The position numbers and the translations under genes were made by a program. 29,200 nt of DNA from Cudoniella acicularis (taxonomy: Eukaryota; Ascomycota; Leotiomycetes; Helotiales; Helotiaceae): contig JAAMPI010000655.1 of NCBI GenBank assembly GCA_013054445.1, positions 1 through 29,200 of the forward strand. Reading direction: 5' to 3'. Below are positions 1 through 11,923 of the stretch, piece by piece (the first letter of the stretch is position 1; the number at the start of each line of letters is the position of its first letter). Below the pieces are notes generated by a model, which had not been told where the DNA came from, searched no databases, and saw only the letters and a list, made by a program, of their open reading frames with translations.

Positions 1-543
1 GGTTGTGATTCCTTTGAAGGGCCTTAGGTGTTGAATGCTTTTTGGAGGGGGAAGGGGCTGCCGGGGATGTATCGATTTCTTCTGATTCATTGAATTAATA
101 TGAGACTCTTGCCGGTTTCGGGGTAACTTTTGGGTATTTTTTCGGAGGGGAATTCGATATTCTGCGTTGTTAAAATCCTTGGTTAATATATTAAGTTGCT
201 ACAAGAACTGAGAATTAAAGATAGCGTTACTATGGAGGCGCTGCTGGTACTTTGGTTCTTTGCTTCTGGTGGGCAAAATGTCTTTATAAAGCCACTATAT
301 ATTCATATCTTGGTAAACGCAGCTAACCGAGAATATATATTACTTTAATCGTGGCAGGTAACATCTGTGCTGCAACCAAAGTTAGATCGAAATGTCTATC
401 ATCTCATTAGTCCCAACCCCTCAAAACGCCACGTTATTTTATCTCGTGTTGGAAAAACCGTTCGGGCCTCAGATATTATTTGCATTGTGAAAAGTCACTC
501 TATTCTTAAAGCACATTTGTTTCACTATCTCCAAACTCTTGAA
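1..543. other. Upstream region of the 2EXR gene; no gene seen
   Basis: No ATG-initiated reading frame of useful length is visible. AT-rich TATA-like stretches occur around 295-310 and 330-345, which could serve the plus-strand gene starting at 544. The frame of that gene is open upstream to about 367 but has no ATG there, so that stretch is read as 5' leader. The left edge may hold the end of another transcription unit that cannot be judged from here. Confidence 0.4.
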
Positions 544-1463
544 ATGGATGGACCCTCAAATTCTTTTCAGCCGTGTTCCAAGCTCCCAAGGAAATTACGG
601 ATCAAAATCTGGGAATACACACTCGAACCCTCTGAGCTCAAACCCCACATCGTGACTATCATCTACAACGAACCCACAAACTCCTTTTCCTACTCCAAAT
701 CGATATTTGCGCACTCTAGAAGACCGCAAGCGCAAGATACGTCATATTATAAAGGAACGCGGGTTATCATGCCATTCATTGACTCGAAAATAGATATCAA
801 TGTTGTGGCATCTGTCCGCTTTTTACTTCTCGACGACAAACACTGGACACATCGATTCGCCACCAACAAAAGACGCCCTATCAAAGAACTCCAAAAATTC
901 AAAAACCTCGAAGAGATTTTCTTCGTCGGATTATCAGTCGGCGAACTTACAGAAACTCAAAAAGCGTCAATGATAGCGAATAATCCTCAACACAATAGTG
1001 AGCAGAAAGTATATCTCAAGACTCTAGAGTAGAAAGGTTCAAGAGGCACGAATGGGCGGTTGATGCGAGCGTTTCTGGGGGTAGGGTCTACTTGGAAAGA
1101 CGGACGAATCTTCTGCATATTCCGACGCATGGTGATCTTAGGATGTGTTTTGGAAGGGAACTTGGGGAGAGGAGTCTTGCGGATTATTTGGCGGGGGTTC
1201 CGCCGCCTAAATGGGAGTGGGAGGACGCGCACTGGGAGGAGAGGGCGATGCCGAGGATTACGCTTGTTGTGTTAGTGTTTGATGATGGGGATGGGGATAT
1301 TAATAACGGTGATAGTGATAGGGTCTTGCCGCCTTCTTGGGCGCCTATTAGAATCTTGGAGAAATTTTTCAGTAGGGTAGTTTGTCCGTGGAGAACGAAG
1401 ATTTCAAGGAAGTTGGCTAGTTTTAACCTTAGAAACGTTCTGTCTGATTTGTCTTCTTCTTAA
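544..1463 (+). CDS. 2EXR-domain protein, frame broken near 1002-1032
   Basis: The frame begins at ATG 544, the first ATG in an open stretch. It encodes, within the first 25 residues, the hallmark of the fungal 2EXR family: F-x-x-C-x-KLPRKLRIKIWEYTLEP (family consensus is roughly F-x-x-F-x-x-LP-x-E-L-R-x-x-I-W). The role of 2EXR proteins is unknown; they form large, variable families in ascomycetes. The first frame stops at TAG 1030-1032, but the next forward frame is open from 1002 to 1463. That frame reads on with family-like sequence, including KRHEWAVDASV and YLAGVPPPKWEWEDAHW, and an Asp/Gly-rich patch from GAT repeats near 1282-1325. Joined, the two parts give about 305 residues, a usual length. 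No intron of normal size fits the junction, so a one-base indel (true pseudogene mutation or assembly error) is the simplest reading. The family call is firm; whether the gene is intact is not. Confidence 0.65.
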
Positions 1464-1954
1464 TTGCCCTGAATTTCACAAATATTTTTATAAATTATAA
1501 TACTTATCCCTCGGACCCTTCTACAGCCCGCTGCCCGCTTTCCGAACTCACTCCAAACACTTAAAAGTCACTAAATAACTACACATTTTTAAATCGTAAA
1601 AATTGCAAAAAAGGATAAAACAATAGTAGTCTTTTCAGATTTTTGGTTTCTAATAAACCTTTGCAGTGAGAAAGTGAAAGTGATGTGATCGAGTTACTTC
1701 ATAACATGTACAATACGTGGGCACTGACCTGAAAATAATCGGAGATATATCTAAAGAGAGCAAACCAAATAGCTGAGCTCTTGGAAATTCAAGCTAATCT
1801 GAAAGAGATACGGGTGCATATCGTTTTCTGGAAATCGGGATTAAATTATAATAGCTATACAAAAGCAGAACCTAGTAGTTCTATTTAGCTATAAATACTC
1901 GCTTCTTTTTGTCCTGTCTCTTCTTAGTACTATATAAGCGAAATTCCAAGCAAA

Positions 1955-2527
1955 GTAAAATTAATTTATAAGTTATTTTCATTAATATACAATTACAAAC
2001 TTCGACTACAAAATATCGTTAACCCTAAAAACCGACTATAGAATTTCATTAACGGCTAACTCCGACCACTTCCTATACTAGGTTCTCTACGTGTATATAA
2101 AACCTCGGAAATGGTGCGTAGAGTAAGTAAATAATTGATTATACTTTATAAAAGTTCTAAAATCTCGTTCTAATTGTTTTTTTTTAAAGGTGTTCTAAAC
2201 GTAGTAAGGTGGGACGGTAATGCGCTGCGTATAGGTAGGTGCTTTTAGTTTACTTCGGCATATGCAAGCACTAAATTACAGCGTACAGGCGCTGGGATTC
2301 AGCGTAGGCAACGCCTCCGCTCCCCCTCGCTAGCTCCCCCTCCGGTACCCCCCACCCCCTTATAGGGTATATATAAATCAAACGAGAATAAAACCTAAGT
2401 AACGCGCCTTATGAAAGAGGTAATTTTCGTACAGAAATCCCTTATTTTTAAAAAGTGGTCGGAGTTAGCCATTAATGATATTTTGTGGTTAGACTTAGAG
2501 ATTGTACGTTTTATAAATTCATTTACC
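1955..2527. repeat. Degenerate inverted-repeat (MITE-like) element
   Basis: The left arm at about 1955-2071 is the reverse complement of the right arm at 2453-2527. The innermost 30 bases (2042-2071 against 2453-2482) differ at only two positions and include GGCTAACTCCGACCACTT. The outer parts are roughly 75 percent identical. Arms of 75-115 bp flank about 380 bp of unrelated, non-coding DNA. The left arm is longer because of a 30-bp tandem duplication. No target-site duplication could be fixed because the outer ends fade. This is consistent with a non-autonomous DNA transposon or foldback element; the class is not determined. Confidence 0.6.
2003..2071. repeat. 30-bp tandem repeat, about 2.3 copies, in left arm
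   Basis: Units start with CGACTA at 2003 and 2033, and a partial unit starts with CGACC at 2063, giving an exact 30-bp period. The two full units share the pattern CGACTA-A-AT-TC-TTAAC with several substitutions. The opposite arm has one unit fewer, so the duplication arose in one arm only. Confidence 0.6.
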
Positions 2528-2599
2528 GAAGAAAGACTGAGAAATTAACTGGATAAGGGTCGGGTATTCCTAAACCGCCCACTATGAAGCCAATTCCTC

Positions 2600-5153
<2,554 letters not shown>

Positions 5154-6169
5154 TGTGATAGTTGGAGACAAGGTAGTACGAAAAATGTGCGCCTAGCTAA
5201 TAATTTCGAAAAACGAGCATGCAAAAATTAGGTTGGGAGAAGGGCTCTATTTCACGCCTTGGCAACTGGTGTAACGGTACAATACTCGAGGCAAATGGCG
5301 TTAAACAGGTTTCGGTTCCATTCCCAATCTGCAAGAAGATGAGTAATGTTGCATAGGCGATACCCAAACTTCAGCAACGACTGCATTCAACTAATTGCCC
5401 CGCGTTTGCGGGAACAGATATTCTAACCCCGCCAATTAGCACTTGGTAATAAATTATCATAATTTTGGTAGTGTTGGAAATGCAACAATCACATTCCAGA
5501 TAACAAGTTGCCACGCGTTTGCTGCAACTCACCTTTAGGTCCGCCAATTAGATCTTGCTCCGATCCATACGAAGACGCCCTTTTCGCGATCGCCTCTCAC
5601 TAGTTTCCATACGAAGTCTGTTGGGCTGAAGCTGAACAAGAGCTCGCATCGAGAAGAGAGATAGGGAACTACCCCTGCCAACTCACAACCGACAATTGGA
5701 GAGAACAACAGCGCCGAAGAAATCATTGAATAATACGTGCCACACAGCTTCAGCAAAACAAGAAGTCAAGGTATGTGCACCACTCGCTTGAGGGTTGTGA
5801 ACTGCAAAATGATCAGAAAATCAAATAAGAGCTGGAACTTAGTAATATATATGCCAGAGGAAAAACGCCATTTTCTTGTGAGAGCTTCGTGCAGGTATCG
5901 GCTCGGGCAATACATTAATGTAATTTGCTGTCTCGAGGTGGGGAATAGTTCGCAGGGGTTTTCGATGACACAAGTGTGTGGATTGAAGGGGTCTCTTCTG
6001 TTGCAAGTGGAGGTGTATTGTGAATATCTTGTGGCGTAGTACTTAGGAATCTCGAGGCCATTTTCAAGATTGCCCATGAATCTACCACTTCCCACTGATA
6101 GCCCCTACGGGATCAGGCCAATGCCAATTTTCTGCTCTTCGAAATGTTCTTCCGTTCAGCGAACCATCC
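5154..6169. other. Intergenic region, promoter side of the decarboxylase gene
   Basis: About 1 kb between the start of the minus-strand decarboxylase and the stop of the minus-strand SRP19 gene. It must hold the decarboxylase promoter and the SRP19 3' end. Open stretches here lack ATG starts or recognisable motifs. No strong TATA box or repeat stands out. Confidence 0.5.
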
Positions 6170-7120
6170 TCACCTCTTGATTTTCTTCTTGTCCTTTTTC
6201 TTTGCTTCTCCTCCGCTCCCGCTAGGTCCAGCACCACCCATGCCTCCCATACCACCCATCATCCCCTGCAACGCAGCCATATCTGGCATCCCAGGCATAC
6301 CGCCTCCTGGCATTCCCCCGGGCATGCCACCTGCGCCTTGCATCTCAGCCATCATATCCTTGAAGAAGTTCTCGCTTACTCCTCCACCAGTCATCGCGGA
6401 ACTATAATATGGTAATATCGTGCCCATCTTCCATCCTTTCGGTATCGCTGGTTCAGGGTATGGCTTGGAAGTATCTGGAGGAGGGACACCAGGAACTCGA
6501 ACTCTGGTTGCTGACTCGGCGGTTGTGGGGTTTGCTTGTAGGTGTTTTGAGATTAGGGTGTAGAGGTGGTGTTCTATTTCCTTGTTAGCCTTTCTCTCTT
6601 ATGACTCACAGAAAAGGTATAGCGTACTATTCTTTATACTCGGATTATTGCCCCCCTTGAGCTTGATCTTCACCCGTCCCGGATTCGCCCAATCCTTGGG
6701 ATGCGTCTTGGCGGGCTCAAACAACGTCTCTAACCTCAATCTCCCACAAGCAGCCACAATCTCTCTCGCCAATGGATTCTGCACCGCCAATTCCTTTCCT
6801 ACTCTTCTGCCTTCACTCCTCGTCCTACTCGCGTCGAAATATATCGGGTACACGCATTGGAAGTCCTTGTATTTCGATTCGTCTTGAGCTTGGTGGAACT
6901 GCGTGCCGTCGGCCGCTGTAGTTATATCCCCAGGTCTTATGAGGTTTGGATTGGGCCCTGGAGGCGGGACTTGGGAGGGTCGAGGGCCTTTCGCAGCTGG
7001 TTCCCGTCGTTTGAGGATCTCACGCTCGTCGAAGTCGGAGTCGACGTCTGAGATATCGCCCTCAGCGGGGTCGCTGTCGACATCGCTGTCGCTGACTTCT
7101 TCTATGCGTGCGTGCGACAT
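6170..7120 (-). CDS. SEC65: Signal recognition particle subunit SRP19 (Sec65)
   Basis: This protein binds SRP RNA and helps load SRP54 for co-translational targeting to the ER. ATG is at 7120. Exon 1 is 7120-6628 and exon 2 is 6573-6170, giving 298 aa. The intron (6574-6627, 54 bp) has donor GTACGC, branch GGCTAAC and acceptor AATAG. These sites were chosen because they restore the conserved PSIKNKHHLYTLI across the junction. After an acidic N-terminal region rich in SDSDVDSD comes the SRP19 fold: FQCVYPIYFDASRTRSEGRR, the region ending at FEPAKTHPKDW, and GRVKIKLK. The C-terminal part adds a Gly/Met/Pro-rich segment (GMPGGMPGGGMPGMPDM) and a basic KKKDKKKIKR end. The minus-strand decarboxylase lies downstream. 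Confidence in the family is high. Confidence 0.93.
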
Positions 7121-8000
7121 TTTGGGGTTTGTGGAGAGGAGAGGTGGTTGTTCGTGGTGGGGTTAGATGGTGGGGTGGAATTGTTGCTTGGAGAAGCGAG
7201 GTGCGATTTTAATATGGTACACGTGACCAGCCCAGATTTAAAAAGCCACACATGCAGGTTGCTCCTCTGGAAGACATATAGATCATTCTGAAGAAGTCCT
7301 GGATTTTGTAGCCTATTTCTTTCTACTCCGTAGTTTCTACTCTGTGGTTGAATGTTGTGGCCTGCTCTCTGCGAATTAAGATTAAAAATAGAGTAAGCAT
7401 TACACGACTTGGAGAAACGACGAGGTGAAGAGATGAAAAGGGCAACTTGGGCAATGTACTTGTTATATACACTTCTTGCATCTGTAATACGAGTTTTGAA
7501 ACACTAGCGTGTGCAGGGAACGGGATTATTGTTGTGGTAGTGCTAAATCAGGGTGAAGATACATAAAATCAAAATCCATTCGCGCGAGATTGCGAAGGAT
7601 TTGTTATTATTGGTTGTTAGAGGTGAGACAAGGCAGAGTTGACAATCTGAAGGGCCTTTGAAGCTAGATATTCGACCAGCGAAGAAACCTTACGGAGCGA
7701 TTGAGATGCGACTGTGAGGCACACTGCCTCAATTCAATGCCAGATAAATGAACTCTGCCGAATCAGGGCATCTATCTGGCAAGAAGTGCTCAAACGTCTT
7801 TTTCAACTGCAAATCAGAATAATAGCGAGGGGGAGATGAAGTAATAAGTTTTCATGAACATTGCTCATATATTGAGGCACTCCTTACCGGCATTTGCATC
7901 AAAGGGATGCATATATATTCCAAAATTCAAATCCACCCCACCTAGAAGCCGAAAAACGCTGTGAATTTCAGAAACAACGCCATTGTAAACAAATCAACCC
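7121..8000. other. Intergenic region upstream of SRP19; no gene seen
   Basis: This 880-bp stretch carries the SRP19 promoter at its left and the 3' end of the next minus-strand gene at its right. No ATG-initiated frame of note, repeat or RNA-gene signature was found. Confidence 0.5.
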
Positions 8001-9402
8001 TTAATCCCTATTTTCGACTCTTCTCGCCCAGTCATCGCCTACTCGTAAGCTTTCCACAACGACTACTCCTCTCCCTCGGCCGACTCGTTCCTCTTTCTCC
8101 CACCAGTGGTCTTTCTTTTCAGGTTGCTCAGCCTCAGACTCACTGTCTGCAAGCCCTCCATGGCCACCCTCCGCGCCTACAACGAGAATGACGTCCTGGC
8201 GGAGCCAGCTTTGGAGGTGCGTAATAACTTCACCATTATCGCCAGCCAGTGATTCTTGGAGATACACAATTTCTGGGCCAAGATGTCGTAACATATGAAC
8301 GTGTCCTGTTGGTGTTGTGAAGGGAAGAACCATAGTCTCTTTTTCGACTAGTCCAAGTGCTTGAGCGTAAACTGCATTGAAAGCTGGAGAGCCCGATGTT
8401 GACCTAAAGTGGTTAGTTAAATTCAAAGACTATCTTGAATACTCTTACAATTGCTTCTCGCCTTCTATAGGCGGTGGGGATTGTGCTTGGTCATGACCGA
8501 TGTTGGAAAATGATGAGCTCAATGATCCTGGTTTGATAGCAGCTGCATCAAGTGGGTGTTCCTTCAAGGTAGGCGAATATATGAGGACGAAGAGCCGGGT
8601 TTTGGAGAAGTCGGTGTCTCGTGGCAAATAGGAAAGGATGGACTATGCTTGTTAGTTCATTACGGGAACTAATTCTCCAAGAATCTCAGGGGTTGCGTAC
8701 GGCACGTTCATGGAAACCTTCATCGTCTTCCAGATCATCTGGATTATCCTCTGCTGATAGGACTATGGCCACAGTCTTCCTTTTCCCACTGCTCACTGGC
8801 GTTCGTTGCGTTGGCACAACTCCGCTCTCTGACCGCAGCTCGATGGGACCAGGAATTGGGTTGACACCAGCTCTCCGTGATTCTGCTTCCTCAGACCAAG
8901 TCTTGTGGTCTTTATATGCATTCTTGTCCTCCTCTCGGATCGAAGAAAGGGCGCTCCCAACAACAGCTCCGGCAGCTACAACTCCACCCACCACGGTTCT
9001 GCTCACACCATCGAATACCTGCTGCGGACTCGGGGTTCTCCTCAACGCACCCGACATGCGCGCCATATAACTCTGCGATTCCTCGGGTCGTGGATCTACT
9101 TGTGGCTCTACTGTGCCATATGCCACCTCTCCTGGGCGCACGCCGTCGGTGTAGGATGGGGGCCCCGTGCGGAAGCTTCCATCTGGATTTCTGCCATAGA
9201 TTGGCTCATTTGGTGGTGGAGCTGGTGTGTCCTCCTCGTCATCGTCATCGCTTCGTTCACTCCATATCCAGGCTGCGATTCCAACGGTTGCGACCGTTAC
9301 CGTCAGGGCCAATGGGAGCCAGTATGTGAAGGTGCCTCGACGCGAACCTCCTGAAGCGCCTCTGCGCGAGTTGCGCTCGTAGCGATCGTATGAATAGGAC
9401 AT
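8001..9402 (-). CDS. Single-pass membrane protein, Pex22-like
   Basis: ATG is at 9402. Exons are 9402-8701, 8642-8449 and 8403-8001, giving 432 aa. Introns are 58 bp (donor GTACGC, acceptor CATAG) and 45 bp (donor GTAAGAG, branch TAACT, acceptor TTTAG). The N-terminus is short and basic (Tyr/Arg/Ser/Gly). One membrane segment follows at about residues 25-45 (YWLPLALTVTVATVGIAAWI), then an acidic patch (SDDDDEED) and a long polar linker. The C-terminal half has an alternating beta/alpha look: KRKTVAIVLSAED, SILSYLP, KTRLFVLIYSP, FTTPTGHVHMLRHLGPEIVY. This matches my recollection of filamentous-fungal Pex22-like proteins, which anchor the ubiquitin-conjugating enzyme Pex4 at the peroxisome. That name is by resemblance only, and a general conserved fungal membrane protein is the alternative. 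The gene is divergent from eIF2B gamma across 512 bp. Confidence 0.8.
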
Positions 9403-9914
9403 TTAGACCGCCTGCAGCTGTCTCATCGTCTTCTCCCTCCTGCCGACCGAGTCTGTATAATGTGATCGCGCAATGGGCGTTGGAGAGTGGCGCATGGGAT
9501 TTGGGGTTAGAGGTGGAGAAATGCTGAGGCTGGGAGCTTGGGGTTGCCACTCCTCACCTCCTCTTCGGCTCATGAGCTTGTGTTGACTTGCTCGTTTCCA
9601 GCGCGACCCGAGCCGAGGTGCACGTGATTGCCGGTCTCAGCCGCATCAGAATGATGACTAAGCAAGAGTGACTAACAATTTGATTTCAAAAACATCGCCT
9701 TGAATTTTAATACTCGTCGCATTGAGACTTCACACTTCATCTCCACAGCCCCAAAGCAGCATCAAGACGCCGACAAAGCTATTGAAATCCCGTTGGTCAC
9801 TTGCAGCTGAACCCTGATTGTCTTCTAGCCTGCGGGTCAAGTCCTGGCAGTCGCAGAGAAACACGGTTATCAATAAAGATTCACCAGAGAATTGGAACCT
9901 TTTCCCGTCTAGCC
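9403..9914. promoter_or_regulatory. Shared divergent promoter region
   Basis: These 512 bp separate the divergent starts of the Pex22-like membrane-protein gene (minus) and eIF2B gamma (plus), so both promoters must lie here. The only long open stretch on the minus strand (from about 9550) begins with GTG and is not a gene. No clear TATA box is visible near either start. Confidence 0.6.
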
Positions 9915-11923
9915 ATGCCTCACGCACTCTCAATGCCAGCTCCTGGCTTTCAAGCCATTATTCTCTGTGGACCGGGGTCGTCTTTTCCTACCTTTACGGC
10001 GAATCCAGATGAAAACCCCAAAGCTCTCATCCCAATTGCAAACCGGCCGATGGTCTGGTATCCCATCGACTTCTGTTATCGAATGGGCGTTACAAGTGAG
10101 TGATTTGGTTTTGAGTTTGGGATGGGTAGCAACTGCTCGAGATATATCTTCACTTGAAAAGCATCAATTTCTGCTCGAACGCGATCACGAACACGTGATA
10201 TTCTTTAGTGGCCCGCTTTCTTTTTGTTACTGTTGACCGAAGGGAAAAAAGTTCAGAGATCTTGGCTCTTTTGCACTTCTCAATGGTTTTATATATTATT
10301 TTGGCGTTGAAATTTTCATCGATCCTTTTACTTACTTGTACAGACATCACCCTTGTTGCACCTCCGTCATCCGCCTCAGCTCTTACCGCTGCCTTGAACA
10401 CAAATCCACACCTGACTGGGCTTCCCCTTCCTAAACCAGACTTGCTAGCGCCAAAGGACCTTGACCAGAATACTGGTACCGCCGAGATTTTTCGATTACC
10501 GGAGGTTCGAGCGATAGTTAAAGGCGACTTCATTGTGCTACCGTGCGACCTGGTTTGTGAGCTCGGTGGCGAGGCTTTACTTGAAGCATGGATGATCAAG
10601 GAGGCTGGCCTTGGTGGTGCTACTGGCGGAGGTGATGACTTCAAGGGTCCTAAAATGTCTCGAGGTGGTGAGAAAGGGGGTAGAAGGGGAGGCCTCGGAG
10701 TTTGGTATGAAACGAAGGGCGAAATAATCATTAAGGGAGAGGAGACTGATTTCATCGCCACATCACCATTGGAAGCGGGCCCAGTACCTCCTTCGAAATC
10801 TTCAATTCTATCGCATGTCTCAAAGCTTGCTTACTCAGTACCAACAGATACTTTGAACGACATCACAGAAGACAAAAAGAGTTTACCTATTCGGCATGGC
10901 CTCATTCGAGCCAATCCTCGACTTCGTATGCTCAGTTCCCATCGGGATGCGCATATCTACATTTTTCCCGCGTGGGTCATGGACATGATTAATAAGAATG
11001 AATATATGGATAGCATCGGCGAGGATGTCATTGGGTGGTGGTCAAAAGCTACTTGGCAAGAAGGCCTGGGAGACAAATTGGGGCTGAGACGGATTTTTGA
11101 TGATCCCAGTCCTGCCAAAGCCGAAGATAATCTACTCGAAAATAACCCTCAGCACGACGACATAGACTTCAGCAACCTAAGCACCACTTGGACATCAAAA
11201 CTTGAAGAAAGCCTGCCAGAGAAATCGACCGGCATTGAGTCAAAGCTTGTAATACCGCCAATTCTCGCATATGTTCAGCCCAAAACAAAAGCGGGCACTA
11301 CAAATCCCTTAATCCGACGAGTTGATACTGCCCCCTTATTATTATCGATTTCCCTTCAACTTGCTAAACTTGAGGGTATCGATACAATTGGTCGAGAAGC
11401 CTCATCGCCATTCGCACATCAAAGCAAGGTAGCTTACCCCGAGGGCATCGCTTCCAAAACTACAGTCACTCGACCAGATTGTCTTCTCGCCGAGAATGTC
11501 ACAGTAGAGGAGAAGTGCTCCGTGAAGGAGTCCGTAATCGGCGCCAATTGTCACATCAAGCAGGGTGCCAAATTGATCCGTTGTTTGCTGATGGACGGGG
11601 TTGTTGTAGGTAAAGGGTGCAAATTGACGGGCTGCATCCTGGGAAAGAGAAGTGAGATCGGAGAAGACTCGATATTGCAGGATTGCGAGGTGCAGGAGAA
11701 TCTTTTGGTGGAGCCAAAGAGTAAGCTTGACAATCCATGCCTCAAGTATCGCCATCTTCTTGATATGACACTGACATTATTGCTTACAGCCGAAGATAAG
11801 AATAATAAGCTCATGAGCTCGGAAGGAATGGAGGCTACGGAGCAAGAAATCCAAGAATCCTTCGCGGATGAGGAAGCGGCCATCGATGCCGAAGACGAAG
11901 AGGGCATCTCTCTTGCAGTTTGA
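9915..11923 (+). CDS. GCD1: Translation initiation factor eIF2B subunit gamma
   Basis: This is a subunit of the guanine-nucleotide exchange factor that recycles eIF2-GDP, in the cytosol. ATG is at 9915. Exons are 9915-10095, 10344-11720 and 11790-11923, giving 563 aa. Intron 1 is 248 bp (donor GTGAGT, acceptor TACAG); intron 2 is 69 bp (donor GTAAGC, branch CTGAC, acceptor TACAG). The N-terminus is the nucleotidyltransferase-like domain: AIILCGPGSSFPTFT, then NPKALIPIANRPMVWYPIDF, VTNITLVAPP and FIVLPCDLV. The C-terminal part is a left-handed beta-helix of hexapeptide repeats at about residues 430-520 (for example SVIGANCHIKQGAKLIRC and GCILGKRSEIGEDS), ending in an acidic tail. Length and domain order fit fungal Gcd1/Tif223. 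Intron 2 is a multiple of three with no stop, so its retention would keep the frame. Confidence 0.93.

Larger units (their letters stand above)
1464..2599. other. AT-rich convergent intergenic region with repeat relic
   Basis: This lies between the 3' ends of two converging genes. It is strongly AT-rich, with no credible reading frame on either strand. It holds the inverted-repeat element described separately. A short GC-rich island at about 2280-2360 contains repeated GCTCCCCCT-type runs, followed by a TATATATAA stretch. The composition suits decayed repetitive DNA, possibly repeat-induced point mutation (inference). Confidence 0.6.

Noticed and set aside
987..1232. Minus-strand frame opposite the 2EXR gene
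   Set aside because: It is an antisense shadow of the coding frame with no own motif.
2019..2030. Telomere-like TTAACCCTAAAAA in the inverted-repeat arm
   Set aside because: Only one partial unit, inside a 30-bp repeat with a different period; not a telomeric tract.
5766..6095. 109-codon minus-strand open frame upstream of the decarboxylase
   Set aside because: It starts with GTG, has no recognisable motif and lies in the promoter interval.
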